A DNA stretch of 64,000 bases from Thuidium tamariscinum (lineage: Eukaryota; Streptophyta; Bryopsida; Hypnales; Thuidiaceae): positions 47,343,821-47,407,820 of the forward strand of contig OX344750.2 in assembly GCA_947034885.2 (NCBI GenBank). Reading direction: 5' to 3'. The notes beneath the pieces are model-generated. The model was not told the DNA's origin and ran no database searches. It saw nothing but the letters and a program-made list of their open reading frames with translations. The position numbers and the translations under genes are program-made. Shown here piece after piece: positions 13,030 to 25,752 of this stretch; the first letter of the stretch is position 1; each line of letters starts with the position of its first letter.

Positions 13030-13244
13030 ATTTTTTTCTGCCCAATGAACTATTTTTTGGACTTAGAATGGCATAACTTTTGCTTTCAAGCACCAATTGA
13101 AATAAAAGTTATATTTTTGGAAAGATAATGAGATTTCCTATCTTCAAGAAAAGTGTCAAAAAATCATAGCAAAAATTCAAGTCACACAAGCTTGCCCGAA
13201 ATTCCAAGTGTCCCCTGAGGGGACTTTAGTCCTTTAGGGGTTAA
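12286..13244 (+). mobile_element. TTAA-bounded non-autonomous element, family C copy 1
   Basis: TTAA flanks lie at 12286-12289 and 13241-13244. The left tip is CCCTAAAGGACTGAGG and the right tip is CCTTTAGGGG, an inverted match over about the first 10 bases. The inside differs from family A but matches the copy at 42471-43395 (AACCACTCAAAAC, then GGTAAAAATTTCATGAAGTT). It is 951 bp between the duplications, without a gene. A (TAAA)n/(TA)n microsatellite lies inside at about 12976-13024. Confidence 0.7.
12976..13024. repeat. AAAT and AT microsatellite
   Basis: Several AAAT units are followed directly by about 15 TA units. It lies inside the family C element and is absent from the copy at 42471-43395, where a short AAAAAT run stands at the same place. 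Confidence 0.9.
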
Positions 13245-14042
13245 GGAAGAGACTTGAAAATGCTCAGGCTCTAAAACCACCCACCTACTCAAATGTATAT
13301 TGTTTATACATGTTGTTTTTTCATTTTTACAAGAATGTACAAACAATGTTCATTTGAGGGGGAGGGCGGTTTTAGAGCCCTATCTATTTCAACTTCAAAA
13401 ATTTCATAACTAATTCCACAATGCTCCAAAAAATATGAAACATCTTGGGGGTTAGATGCTAATTCCACTTGTCTTTCAAGAAAAATTTACTGAAAAATAA
13501 TTCAAGAAGATTCACCTCCCCAAAATTCAGTTTCAGCTCTTAGATGGCGCTCCTCCCTTACCGTCATTGTATACTGCCCCTCTTACAGGGTTCCATTGAA
13601 TTTGCACTTTTGCAGCACACTACCGTACCTTACTTTGCCGTGACGACGACAAATGTCGCTCGTCATAGAGTTCGGGCATTGGGAACTGAACAGTTCTAGT
13701 CTGAAACTTAGAGCGGTTCCAATTAGGCTCGGTTCGAGAAGCTCCGAACGAAGGCAGTTTCCAGGTTCGGGTCCAGTCTACGGAGGGTCGGCAGTGGGAG
13801 CGCGTTTCGGGGCCTCCCATCCCCATATTTTCCTTTTGCCCGCTTTGTTTGTATCGCCCTCCCTTTAGTCTTCTTAAGACATTTAGTTCTCCATTGTCGA
13901 TCTCCCATTGATCTCAGTATTGTAGCAGTGCTGACCTGCTCTCCGTCACTCTACGCTTTCACTGATCCTGCGGGTGTCTCAAGCTTCTTACTCGGCAGTT
14001 ACCGTACTTCGCTCCTTGCAAGGACGTTCAGTTGTTCTTGAG
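13245..14042 (+). promoter_or_regulatory. Upstream region of the REF/SRPP gene
   Basis: GC content rises from about 13540 up to the ATG at 14043, as at the other gene starts in the window. Open frames here (13620-13908) run on both strands and match no protein, so I read this as promoter plus 5-prime untranslated sequence. No TATA box was identified with confidence. Confidence 0.4.
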
Positions 14043-15423
14043 ATGGCGGAAACCGCCAAGGTACGCAACGCCTCACTCTCACTGAGTGTTGTTTCGTGCT
14101 TCCCCGACGTTCTTGATGTTGGCGATTTTGTGTTCTTTGTCGGATGAGTGCGTTCGTTTGTTTTTGAAATGGACGGACTCGGTTTAGGGTGCTCTTAGTG
14201 GTTTTAGAGGTCAGCCACGATTTCGTGAAGTTGAGAAACTTTGAATTCGTAATTTCGACGTATTTAGACCTGTAAATGTTGTCACCAAGCGTTTAATGTT
14301 GTTTAGAACGAAATTGAAACGTGTGTAGGATTTAGCTAGGACGTTGTTGCAGCCTCCAACCTTTTAGTGTTCACCTCTTGGATGACACTATTTGTGTTGC
14401 CATTTTACAGTAATTTTGGTCTTGAATTTTCCAACTGCCGTTCGCTCTGGTTTTCGTGTTAAAATTGTGACTGATAGGTGTAATAGTTCGTCGGTCTTGG
14501 TGTTGCGATTCCCTTATATGTACCGAGTTTCTTACCATTTCGGATTTCGAGGCGCCTGCTTACTTGCTCTGGATTTGTTTTTGCAGAGTACTGACCTGAA
14601 GTATCTGGGGCTCGTGCATGCGCTTGTTCTGCAAGCAACAGCCTATTTGGCTACTCTCTACGCTTATGCGAAGGATAGCTCAGGCCCTCTGAAGCCAAGC
14701 GTTGATAACGTTGAAGGAACTGTTAAGACTGTTGTCGGCCCTGTTTATCAGAAGGTGGAGGGAAAGCCTTACCAGCTTCTGCTGTACGTTGATAGCAAGG
14801 TAATCCTCTTTTGCAATAAAAAGATGTTCAGAATGACTGAATGGATTAATCGTTTTTCCGGCAGTTGTGCCTGCACTGCTAGTATGGTTCCCGAGAACTT
14901 TGCGAAGTCGAGCGTGCTGATGTGGTCTAATCTTGTGAATAAATGCTGTGTGCAGGTTGATGAGACCCTCGCCTATGTCGACGGTGTTTTACCTAAGTAT
15001 GTGAAGGAGAAGTCTTACCAGGCACTGGATGTGGCCAAGCAAGCTCCAGATGCGGCAAGAGGTCTTGTAGCTGATGTTCAATCCAAAGGAGTTTATTCAA
15101 CTGCATCTTCCTATTACGAAAGGTATGAACCAGTTGCTGAGTCCTTGACCTACGAGGCCTGGCAGAAGATTCTTACGGTGCCATATGTTCCCCAAGCCGT
15201 CCACGTCGCTGCCCCTGCTGCTAAATTTGGAGCAATGCAGTATAACAACCTTGCCAAAGGTTTGAAGAGCAAAAACCTGCCCTTGGCGAACTACATTCCA
15301 TTGGTTCCTATTGAAAAGATCGAGGAGGCTTTGAAGCCAGTCCCTGCCTCTGCACCTGCTGCTCCTGCTGTTACCCCAGCCCCTGCTGCTGCCCCTGATA
15401 GTCCTACTGTTGATAATGAATAG
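14043..15423 (+). CDS. REF/SRPP family lipid-droplet-associated protein (LDAP-like)
   Basis: Three exons: 14043-14060, 14587-14799 and 14956-15423, all joined in phase 0 at GT-AG sites, giving 232 residues. The very short first exon codes MAETAK. Family landmarks are LKYLGLVHALVL near residue 10, then YAYAKDSSGPLKPSV and VEGTVKTVVGPVYQKVEGKP (about 30-70), a middle helix region with ALDVAKQAP, and a PLVPIEKIEEAL end. The protein closes with an Ala/Pro-rich tail of about 35 residues. Rubber elongation factor, small rubber particle protein and Arabidopsis LDAP/SRP proteins share this single domain. They coat cytosolic lipid droplets or rubber particles, help droplet formation and are often stress-responsive. 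There is no signal peptide or membrane helix, as expected. Length is usual for the family. Function in latex is not implied. Confidence 0.9.
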
Positions 15424-16034
15424 TCTATTGCGTAGATTCCTGTGAGTTCATATGGCATTGCCTTGATAGTTGCAGTGCTCGTGTAGCTCGCTACTACTAG
15501 GGTCACTTTTTGAGTAGATGAAATAACTGGTGGTTAGAATGGTACATTGTTCATGTAAAGAAAAGATAGTATAGGTCTAAAGTTGCTTCAATCGGATGAG
15601 GTTCTGTGGTATTATCTTGTACATCATTGTTGATACCGACGCTTCCAGTAACTAGTGAAGAGTTCAAACGTAAATCGTTGAACGTCTCTCCCTATTCTCT
15701 TTAAATACTTTCGTTGCCCAGAGTTTCGTATTTTTCTCTGTAGCTTGTACTCTATTTCTTTGACTGCGATGTTGATGTCTATGGACGATGGAATTCGACT
15801 GCTGTGTTATTGTATTCTTGGCAGTATCATCCCTGGCTTCTATGCACAATATGCAAACCTTCTCTTGGAAGACATGGGTTTGGTGGATGTTAGTTTTGAG
15901 ATTTAGATAGTTTTCGTCATCCACGGCTATGATATGAGTGATTGTTTTCCTGTATATTTATTTTTACAAATGTTTATACATCTAATCTTATACTCCGTAG
16001 AAAGTTTAGAATGTTTTAGAATATCTCAGATTTT
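15424..16034. other. 3-prime flank of the REF/SRPP gene
   Basis: Likely 3-prime untranslated region followed by intergenic DNA. No further gene is seen. Confidence 0.4.
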
Positions 16035-17235
16035 TTAGCCTTCGAGCACCCAAGATCTTATTTGAGCCTGGAATTTGCTCCAAATTGAAGAAAGTTCTAG
16101 CATTTTGATTAGTTTTATCATTTAAAAAAAATTTGTAATTGTAATTGTACAAATTGAAGCAAAGATTATAATGTTTGATCAAGAGGGTGTTAAAATTGTA
16201 AAAGTGATTTGAAGTCTTTCAATCCTCTTTTCATATGTCCAATCTAAAAATTTGACTACCAGACAAATACTCTATATGAAGTTTACCTTCAAGTACTCTG
16301 ATGTCAAATTTTTGGATGTACAAATTAAAATCAAATTTCTTCTTCACTATAGTTTAGATGAAAGTCATCCTAATTTTTAAAGATACTATATGAAGTTGTT
16401 GTCCTATCCAAGGGTTAGATTTGGTGTTACTACAGTACAGTGCATATTTTTCTAAAATTACAAATGTAGAAGTTTGTCAAGTGGTTGACTAAGCCAATAG
16501 CTGCAGGATTGCATTGATTCTAGTTCAAATGTTGAATTGGAAAAATGAGGTCATAGATTCAAAAAATACAAAAATTTCAAAAAATCACCATGTCAAGAGA
16601 ACCTCATTTCAAATTCATTTCAACAAAATTTGCTCAAAAGATGACAATATTTTGCTTGTAATTGAATTTAGAAGGATTTTTGAATTTTTCCTTTCAAAAT
16701 TTATAGAAAATATTGATGATAGCATTAGTGAATCTAATTGTAAGGATAGAATCTAAAACTCAAACCCTACAACTTTTATTTGCATCTCGATTTCAAAATA
16801 TTCTTTTAAATTGTACTTTATGATGTTTTTTCCAAAATTAGAGATGAGTGTGGATGCTTAGGAGTTAAAGACTTAAAGGGCATAATATGCATAACCTCAC
16901 TTAATTTACGGATTCTCGAAATGTATTCAACAATTTTTTAAAATTGAATTTCTAATGTGATTTTTTCTTTCCAATTTAGTGTCTTTGAAGCTCATTTCCA
17001 AGAGTTTTCAATACTAAAAAATCAAGATTTGCAACAAACACCCCTACACAAAATTTTAAATAGAAAAATCATAATCATTCAATTTAAAATCAAATTTTTT
17101 ATGCTAAAACTAGACTTCAAAAAGAGTTTCTCAAAAATATAAACTCCCAAAAATAATAAATTGGTTAGGTTTTGTTTGACTTCAAAGTATTGTCAATATT
17201 AGAATTTGATACCTTGGGCATTTAGGGATCAAATA
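16035..17235 (+). mobile_element. Dispersed element, family D copy 1
   Basis: The right end reads ACCTTGGGCATTTAGGGATC, and its inverse matches the left end of the large element at 18698 (CCCCTAATTGCCTAAGGCAC), with homology continuing inward (CTTTGAAGT, AAACCTAACCAA). Internal parts recur at 27488-27865 (plus), 36205-36960 (reverse) and 41800-42190 (plus). The short open frames (16514-16756, 16957-17142) are low-complexity and not called. The left limit is approximate. The terminus suggests the same TTAA-type group as families A and C. Confidence 0.5.
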
Positions 17236-17239
17236 CCTT

Positions 17240-18697
17240 ATTATAAGCTATTCAAGTATTATATCTAATTGTAGTTTATGCATCATGAATATGTATTCTA
17301 TCTTTGTCTCTATCTCTATCTTACAAAAGAAATACAAAAGAACATTTGTCTCCTATATATTTTGTGCATTATAAATAAGCCTTTACAACTAAATCCTTAA
17401 AGGATTGATTTGTGATTGTGGAAATCACCCATTTGGGTACCGTGTGAATCATTGGCTTAAAAAAATTTTAAAATCTAAAAGCACTCATTGGAAGTCAAAC
17501 TATTATATAAGACATCTTATTTTCATGCAAAATTCTAAGAATGAGTAGTTACTCTTCTATCTCACATAGATGAATTGTTTGTCATTCATTGGATGAAAAA
17601 TAACTATGGCATCCTTTATGGGTTAAGAATAAGTGTTTAGATGACTTTATGCAAGAAATGAAGAAGCCTTTGCTACTTAAAAAATAAGTTTTTAGATGAC
17701 TTTATGAAAAAAAAAGCTTAGATAATACATATAAAAAATTGCCTTATAAAAATGCTTGGATTTGAGCCTAGATATGAAAGTTGGTGTTATTGGAGGCTTC
17801 CATTAACTAGCAATTCTCTATAGATTGTTTCATGAAGCATACATAGAATTTGACTCTCATCACTAAAATATTCAAAAATCTTTTAAAAAATTACCAAAGG
17901 ATTGCATAGAAAATTAGTATAAAGATGAACCTTTAAATTACTAATGCCATGATGTGCCAATGTTCTTTAAAATAGAAAAAAATCATGACAATATTCATGT
18001 TGCTAAAGTTGACAAAACAATGTATAATACAGTAATATGCATCCATACTTTAAATCAAGTTGTTTGTTTGTTTTATTTTGTATTGTCTATTATAGTAAGA
18101 TCTCCAAAATCATGCCTTCATGCATTAGTCACGTTCTTGGTACTATTGGAAAGTGCTCTTCTAGGAAGGGTGGATGGGCTTTCTTTTGTGGTGTTCAACT
18201 AACAATAAAAAAAAATTGAATTTGAAAAGTTTTATGAATTATAAAATTATAAAACATTATTATTATTATTGTTTTAGTATAATATTGTGGCGAGAACACA
18301 AAGTACACTAGTATACCTAGTGAAATCAAATAAAAAAGAAACTTCTTTTGAAGTCATCAGAATTTAAGAGTATTTGTTCAAAATCCTATTACAATGCCTA
18401 CAAGATACATGAACTACATTTCTTTTGAAATTTTTATCCTACAAAACTACTCTAATAATGATATTTAGTATTTTCTATACTAATTGATTTAAATATGCTA
18501 TAAGTTTTCACTATTTGATAAGTAGATTTACCACTACCAAGAGCTTAGTTATTAATACTTTTCAAAGAAGATCCCTACAAGCATAGTTCGTAAAAATACT
18601 CATTTTGGATAACAACATGAAGCATTTGAAAATCAATTAATAAAGGTTACCATTAGTGCAATAAAGCTTTTATAAGATCAAAAGTCACTTGAATCTT
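17240..18697. other. AT-rich intergenic DNA
   Basis: No gene supported. The 82-codon frame at 17954-18202 has a hydrophobic stretch (VCLFYFVLSIIV) but no homology that I recognise and no exon-like composition. Confidence 0.4.
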
Positions 18698-19002
18698 TTA
18701 ACCCCTAATTGCCTAAGGCACCAGAATTTGATATTTGCAAAACTTTGAAGTTAAATAAAACCTAACCAAGTTGCTATTTTTAGTAGTTTATATTTTGGAA
18801 AGATCTTCTAAAAGTCTACTTTTAGTGTCAAAAATCCAATCTGAAAAATGAATGATAGTGATTTTTCTATAGAAGATTTTATGCAAGGGTACCCCTTGCA
18901 ATCTTGACTTTCCGTAGTGTTGAAAGCTCTTGAAAATGAGCCTCAAATACACTAGATCTTAGAGAAAAAATCACATTAAAAATTCATTTACAAAAATTGT
19001 AG

Positions 19003-19410
19003 AGTAAGGGCAAAATACCCATTTCCACACCTATTCCGTGCAATGGATTGTAGATTCACTCAAATGTGTCAATAGAGTTCCCTTAATGTGTTCACTACAT
19101 GTGTGATTGTAATTTGCTGGCACAATTGAAGGATACATAGGAAAATTTGGTTGACTGAGTATTGATTTTTGCAGGGTTCAATTTGGGGGACACCTATAGG
19201 ACGGTTTCACAAGTCTAGGGAGCCAACACTTTGAAAATTTGTAGAAATTACAAACTGTATCTCAAAAATCTATTTTTTTTTAATATTCATGATTTTCACT
19301 CACTAATATTAGAAAAATATCTTTTTTAGAAAACAATACCTCCAACTATGCTGAATTCCTTATTTGGACGGTTTTGGGTGTTTCCATTGTAGATTTTGAG
19401 GCCTTTCACT
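19003..19410 (+). mobile_element. Short element, family B copy 1
   Basis: About 400 bp starting GTAAGGGCAAAATACCCATT and ending near GGGTGTTTCCATTGTAG. The same sequence occurs at 45559-45949, where the ends CTAAGGGTA and TACCCTTAG are inverted copies, and in reverse at 57778-58160. Shared inner text includes GGTTTCACAAGTCTAGGGAG, CCAACACTTTGAAAATTTGT and CAACTATGCTGAATTCCTTA. No coding capacity. A terminal inverted repeat element of unknown superfamily. Confidence 0.6.
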
Positions 19411-19441
19411 TCATATTTTATTGGTCACCAACTTTTTAGAT

Positions 19442-20380
19442 TTAACCCCTAAAGGACCAACATGTGTTTTTTGGCTGTATAGAAATTTTGGGCAAGTACG
19501 TGTGATTGGAAATTTGAATATTTTGGGCTGAAATTTTAATAGAAGGTGGGGGCAAGGAATATCTTCATGTGTACCAAATTTCATGTCATTTGGAAATATG
19601 AGTCAAAAGTTATGGCCTAATATGTTACTTTTTTTCGTAACTGGGCAGTCCGGGCAAATCAGAAAAAATCACTTTTTTCAAAAATAAAAATTTTAAACTG
19701 GTTTTTTACATTTATATATGAATGGAAAGCTTTGAATCATTCCATTTCAATCAAAGAGTCAAAAGTTATGAGGTTTTTTTGTTTGCGGGCGCCGGGCGGT
19801 TATGGATTCTCCACTATTAAAAAAACTTCGAAGTTGTTTATTTCACCCAATTTTCAATATTTTTGGAAAAAAATAAAACCCTAGGATGTAGATTGATTAC
19901 TACAACATTACAACCATTGGGATTGGCATTTTTTAATTCTATAATTAAATTCTTAACAATTTAGTATTATGAATCATTCTCTACTTCTTTCTACTTACTA
20001 TTTTTTTCCTATACCTTGTACAATTCCAAATGACGTGAAATTTTTTGAGCATATCCCCATCTTGTTTAGGAGACTGAATTCAAAGAAGCACCACCATTTT
20101 TGACATTTTTTCCTTGAGAAGTAAGCTTGTGAAGTGCAGCTACCCGGTTTTTTGCAGGATTGAAAAAATGGTTTTGGTGAATTTGAAGGCTTATGTCTTT
20201 GGATCCACATGGTGGAATTTTTTGAATTTTTTACCACATGTTTTTTAGACATTATATTACAAGACCCTACGGTTACATTAGTCAAAAATTATTTTTTTCA
20301 AAAGAATTGGTAGTTGTATTGGAAATGACAGTTTTGGAGCGTTTTTGGTGAATACATAGTCATGGAACTTTAGGGGTTAA
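19442..20380 (+). mobile_element. TTAA-bounded element, family A copy 4
   Basis: TTAA at 19442-19445 and 20377-20380, left tip CCCCTAAAGGACC, right tip ACTTTAGGGG. It has the sharpest ends of the family A copies and sits inside the family D element. There is no coding frame of note; the 95-codon minus frame at 20285-19998 is a chance frame in repeat sequence. Confidence 0.7.
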
Positions 20381-20639
20381 CTTGCAAAAAGAAGATAGAA
20401 ACACTTTACATCACTTTTGCAATTTTAGCACCCTCATGGTCAAACATTATAATCTTTCACTCCATAAGTGCTATTGTTGTGTTTATTTTTCCTATACAAT
20501 CTCTAACATGTCTAGTTTGAATTTGTACAGTTCCAATTTTTTAAAAATTGATACATCTTATCAAAATGTTGACATTTTGTTCAAATTTGAACAAATTCTA
20601 AGAAGCTCAAAACAGGCCTCGGGCATTTAGGGGTTGAAC

Positions 20640-21550
20640 ATCACAAATTGATTTGATCTGAAAGCCGGTCAAATGGGCATGACAAGTTTCTCATAAGTGA
20701 TTACAATTGGTTGCTAAAATTCCTTCACTAACACCTCTCACCAAGAATCCTAGCATGTGGGAGGTTAAACTGATTCCCCTTCCTGCACTCTTCTCACAAA
20801 TTTTCTCAGTTAACTAGGTATATTTCATGCTTTCCCATGTGTACTTCAAGCAATCTTCTCACAGTTTCACTTTTAGTTTCCAAAGACTCGATCCAAGGAA
20901 ACCTGAGTGCAAACTTCTTCCAAAAACGACCCTCCAGATTCTCGCCTAAGAGAGTAGACTTTGTAGACTTGCAAGACCCCACGGTCAACTTTACTTATTT
21001 ATAGTGCCCAAAAATACAACGGAGAGTCTGGAATCCTCATTCAAGACTTGCAAGACCCCACAGAAACTAAGTTCAATAATAGGAACTAGTTCAGATGCTT
21101 TTACACACAGTTACCTTCGTTTCTCAATCAGAGCTACTTTCAGAAAATCTACTCGCTCTTTAAATAACAGTGCAGAAAGTCAAACAACACTCCAAGGATC
21201 GTAGAAAATGGATCCTTCATATGATGCATTTCAAACCTCAAGTTGCTTGTCACAATAGAGTAAGAAAATATGATCCAGATTTCAATACAGGATGCCAAAG
21301 AATTAGGTCTACCAACCAGTTGCCATGTGTCCGATGAGAAGCAGCTAAAGAAACTCGGTAGGGCTCAAAACAAGGAATGAGCTAGAATCTCACGAAGGCT
21401 TCAAATGAGACTCTGATAAGTGCTGCAGAACACCCTAATAACCCAACCTGCTTCTTAAACCTCAAACCTAATCTAGCAGCCTCGTCAACCCTGATAAACG
21501 GTGGCAGGCCCTAAGCAGGGACATATATCTACCTGGCCTCAAAAGCACGC
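20640..21550. other. Region downstream of RER1
   Basis: No gene is seen. Sequence nearest RER1 is probably its 3-prime untranslated region. The phrase GACTTGCAAGACCCCA occurs twice (about 20966 and 21045), a small direct duplication about 80 bp apart. Confidence 0.4.
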
Positions 21551-23205
21551 TTAGTCGCTGGAAGTGCTGGCCTTATCTGAAGAAGTTTTCTTCCCATTGT
21601 ACCGCTGCATTCAGTAGCATCACCGTGAGGAACAAAAAAGGGGCACATAAGTAATAATTGAAAGCAGACTTCTCACTATTCAGAGACTTATTGGCTGAAC
21701 CTATTGCCTCTCATTCCGCAAGATGAGAAAAGAGGTCGCGCATTCAAAGAGAAAAGATGTGAATTCTTCACAGGACTTGACATTCTGATGACCTGAGGCA
21801 TCAGCAAGTCATCTAAGAAGGCACAGCAAAGCAGAGACGATCATGAAATCAAATTTAACACCTAAAATTTCCAAGATCTGTCAGGAACTACCAAGACTCA
21901 CATCAAACGACTAGTAGGCTTCTGACAGAAGCATCGATATTAAGTATTCCTTTTGAGATGTTGAAGAGATTTAGAAGTACCTGTTTGCCCAATGAGAAAG
22001 GAACATATCTATATTTGATCATGTGTCGAATTTGGCGCTTCATGGTAAGGACGAATAGGACGATCCAATACAGCAACAGAATTGGCCAAAAGACCGGTAC
22101 GTCGAAAATACTGAAGAACGTCAAGGTGAATGCCACAACCAACGCTTTCGTGAATGCGTACCTGCACAAAGCCTAGCCTCGTCACGAGTAATGAATCGGA
22201 AACTAATTTCTATTTCACCCAAAAGAAATCCAAAAACGATATTAAGCGCCAGTTCCTCCCCATAAAAATTTAAGGAAGATTACGACCATTGGTAATTTAA
22301 GAAGATGCCGACAAAAAAGCACGTCCATGCCTAAAATGGTAATCATTTGGATATGCGAATGCAAGATCCTGCGATCTTAATTGACATTGGTAAAGCGCTA
22401 CTCTCAACAATGTGTAGCTTTCACACAGTCGTCCGTGTAGACACCTCCCAATACCCGACAAGATGGAAAGAGACGTCCAAAATTCAGTGAACTCATCGTG
22501 CAACTAAGTGAGACAAGAAGGAGCACAAAGAATAAGACATTTACAAGAAACCCCAATTCAAGCTATTCGGTGGCCAGCGCTGCAGAGTCACTGAAGCGAG
22601 TGTCACATGCCGAATAAACTTAGAATTCGAAGTCATCTTTACTTTCTTTCTGCCATTCCATGCTTTCCAAATGGCCACCACCAACCATGGTACTCCCGCT
22701 CGCGTTCAAACTCTGTACTAACCCAATCCAGAGCAGTCGGAACCGGCCTCGCCAACGTCCACGGAACGAAATACAAACAGCGAAAGGTAGGAACGAGAAA
22801 GCCATGGCAATGTCTAAGACGCAGAAAAAAAATAACAAGAAGAAATCACTCCACGAACCAGAATTTAAACTCCGGCAGTCTGCGAATGAATGGTTTGAAC
22901 TCGTCGCTCCCCTTGGTGGGCAGCGCCGGGCCTTCGCTCTCCGGGTCCACTTGAGGCGACAGGAAGCCTATGAGCAAGTTGAGCAAGTAGATGCCGAGCC
23001 CGTACGTGACAATGTAGAACCCCTTCACATAATAAGCGCGTAAACAGTAGATTGCCGCCATGACCAGCGTGCCCAGCCAGCGCATGCCCGCATGCGGAGT
23101 GGACTTGTCCAAGTAGAACTGAAACCGGCGCGACACCTGCTCTTTCCATTTCATCGCCGGGTTGGACGGAGCGCCCGACGCATCGTTGCCATACACACCA
23201 TCCAT
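21551..23205 (-). CDS. RER1: RER1, Golgi-to-ER retrieval receptor
   Basis: Three exons on the minus strand: 23205-22859, 22161-21981 and 21604-21551, spliced in phases 2 and 0, giving 193 residues, the normal length. RER1 is a four-helix membrane protein of the cis-Golgi. It sorts ER membrane proteins such as Sec12 and unassembled subunits back to the ER in COPI vesicles. Signatures are [19 protein letters not shown] near residue 25, the first membrane pair around 40-80, [40 protein letters not shown], and [14 protein letters not shown] ahead of a short Lys/Ser/Asp tail. The ATG at 23205 is the first in frame and gives the usual acidic N-terminus. The first intron (697 bp) splits a Trp codon, which the splice restores. 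Nothing is missing. Confidence 0.95.
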
Positions 23206-24040
23206 CCCGGCTCCCGACCACAGCCAAAACTTTCTAAATCCCTCCTACCAACAGCGCGATCCAGCAAATGATCCCCACAGCGCCCAGCCCACCCCCCGGA
23301 ACCCTAGAACTAGGGTTTCTGTTCGCGCCTAGTCGCAACGCCGTCCACACATCCTTGTACCAATTACTTGCGCCACAAATCTCTGCGGCTTCAGCCAACA
23401 ATCTGAAGAGGCGTTGCACACACGCAGCGACGAGCGCCCAAGCTCGCAGACGAAATTGCGGGAAGAGGGAGCGTCACGGCAGGAGCAACGAAAGGTGCAT
23501 CGCTATGAGTTACAGTAACCCACCCGGGCAAACTCTGAGTGAAAGCGAGGAAACGGGAACGGAGTCTCACAGGGCGTGGCCATTGGGGACCATTGGGGAC
23601 CATTGGGACCATCGGCGAAGACGCTCACGGGAACATGGGAACGCCTCGTGCCCCACTCACTGTCGTCTGGAGTTCCCCTCCCTCCGGTTTGGACCCTGGA
23701 CCTTGGACCTTGGACCGACTGATTCTTTTATGTTTTGGTCTTTTCTGACTGCGGGCTGCTTTGCGTTCAATGATGCGTGAGACCTAATCCTGCGTTGGGT
23801 CCTTCTCAACAAAGGGTATATTCTCAACAAATCATTCACTTGCCTTTGTATTTTGTTTCAGCAGGATATGGGGTGAACAGCCAATTATGGCCCCAATTGC
23901 AATTCAGTCCTTCTGTACCTACTCAGTACATTTCAGAACGAAAATGTACAGCAGAGGTACATGATGGTGGCACTTTGGTGGAAATAGGTTGGTTCACCTT
24001 AATGTGATTGGCTCCAAAAATAGCGCTTTGATATCTAAGG
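23206..24040 (-). promoter_or_regulatory. Upstream region of RER1 with short tandem repeats
   Basis: A GC-rich stretch upstream of the RER1 ATG, read as promoter and 5-prime leader. It contains two minisatellites: three units of CCATTGGGGA at about 23579-23610, and GGACCTT repeats at about 23693-23716. Open frames on both strands here (23268-23780 and others) match nothing and overlap each other. Confidence 0.4.
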
Positions 24041-25560
24041 TAGCAACATCCATAATCATCAATGTACCCATTCTTTGACACTAAAGTTTCCTTTAAGTGT
24101 CTCCAACGTTACCTTGAAACCATCACTGTCGTTAATTGTGGTTGGTAGACTCTCATTTTTTAGACTTTGGTGTGAGAATCAAGGCAAATGTACTAAAGTG
24201 TAGTTTAAAATGCCCTAAAGAGTTCTATTTTGAGGATTTATAGGAAATATATGCCTTACTAAAAATTCTATTTTTTTTTAATTCATGATTTTTAATTGTT
24301 AATGCTACAAAAATACTTTTTTTCTAGGAAAAGGTGCTTTTAACTATGATGAATTGCTTATTTTGGCAATTATGGGTAATGCTACCTTATGTTGTGGATG
24401 TCAAAGAAAGATGGTGAATTTCATCATAGATTTTTAAAATCTACATGTATTGTAGATATCTAAAATCTACATTTATTCAAGATGTTTTAGACTACACAAT
24501 CTCAAATCTTTATCTATCATAGATTTTGGAAATCTATATGTATCCTAGATGTCTGCAAATCTATACAATTCTTAGATGCCAATTTTCAATTCAAACCATG
24601 TGGGCTCAAAAATGGCATTTGGAATACTACAATTTTAACAAAATTTGCCGTAAAGTTCTTTGAATCAGTGTTTTGTCCAAATATCTTCTTATATTCATCT
24701 AAAATTGTTTTTGAATTGATTCTTTTTTATGACCAATGTGATGAAATTCACATTTGTAATATATTTGTACAAAATTATAAAGAATAATGTGGAAAATTTT
24801 AGAAAATGATTCAACCATCAATACAACAAAGATGATGAGGGAGGGAGAAGTTTAGCAAATGCATTTCAAGAAACTTAAAAATAAAGAATCTAGTAATTTT
24901 CATGTAAGAAATTTGTCAATTTTTAGATTCACTATGATCTTAGTAATAGGGTTGCTTCTATCTAAAGTTGAAGGATAAAATAGTGTCAAATTGTCTTTAG
25001 CTCCTTTCAAATGTAGAACACCCATGATTGAATTACTCCTATGAAACAACCTATACTATGTCAAAGTACCTAATTCTTGATGAAGGGCTTTGATTTTGAC
25101 TCACTAAAGTTCTTAAGTTAAAATTCAATTGAAAACTCAAGAAATCCAAAAAGAATTGAATAATTATGCCTTCTCTCTTGATATCTTTTTACAAAGGAGA
25201 GGAGGGGGAGACACAAACAATTGATTCAAGAAGCCGGCATGCAATCCCTCAAGATCTAGTTTTACAATAGGTTACACTCTTTTTCATTATGTGAATTTTC
25301 CTTATAAAAGTTTTTTCTCACATTTAAGTTTTTTAATGAGGTAACCCGGGATCAAGGAGGAGTGTTGAGATAAGATAAGATAACAATCCCAATTAACTAA
25401 AGTAAAGTGAGACTTAGGCTAAAGTAAAAGTGGTACTCCTATTACTAGTATTGATACAACCGAGGCTATGACCGTCTCATATATATGTATCCATCCTAAT
25501 ATAGTTGTTGTCTTTGCTTTAGCTATTGTCTTTGCTCAATCTCTCTATCACAATAGTTTT
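24041..25560. other. AT-rich intergenic DNA, diverged family B sequence and TAGAT-rich tract
   Basis: 24240-24400 resembles the distal half of family B (TTCATGATTTTTAATTGTTA, then CTATGATGAATTGCTTATTT). 24420-24580 repeats short units such as AAATCTACATGTAT and TAGATTTT. No gene is supported. Confidence 0.4.
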
Positions 25561-25752
25561 TTGAGGTGAATCAGTCTTGCTCCGATTGGAGGAGGCAGCA
25601 TGCGTGTTTTGTTCTTGGTCGTGGCATCATTTGCATCTCCAGGTACCTTACTTGTGTTTGTACCTTGGGTCATAGCATATCTCTGATTTCAGTTCAAGCT
25701 CCTTGCTTGTATTCCTTGCTAGCATCATCTCTAATTTCAGTTCTCTTAGGGT

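Larger units (their letters stand above)
18698..20637 (-). mobile_element. Family D element, composite, carrying two nested insertions
   Basis: The left end is TTAA then CCCCTAATTGCCTAAGGC. The right end is the inverted form, GCCTCGGGCATTTAGGGG followed by TTGA, so about 14 of 18 terminal bases pair. Relative to the copy at 16035-17235 it is inverted. Inside it lie a family B element (19003-19410) and an intact family A element (19442-20380), leaving about 0.6 kb of family D sequence. The order of insertion is therefore D first, then B and A. Confidence 0.55.

Noticed and set aside
14392..15423. A single 343-codon frame covering the REF/SRPP region
   Set aside because: It reads through two introns: the family alignment is interrupted at 14800-14955, and consensus GT-AG sites remove exactly that part. 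The upstream 65 codons lack family similarity, while the short exon at 14043 supplies the expected MAETAK start.
22865..23227. 120-codon minus frame overlapping RER1
   Set aside because: Shadow of the RER1 first exon in another frame, Arg/His-rich with no homology.
23391..23780. Open frames on both strands upstream of RER1
   Set aside because: Mutually overlapping, repeat-containing (GGACCATTGG units) and without any family resemblance.
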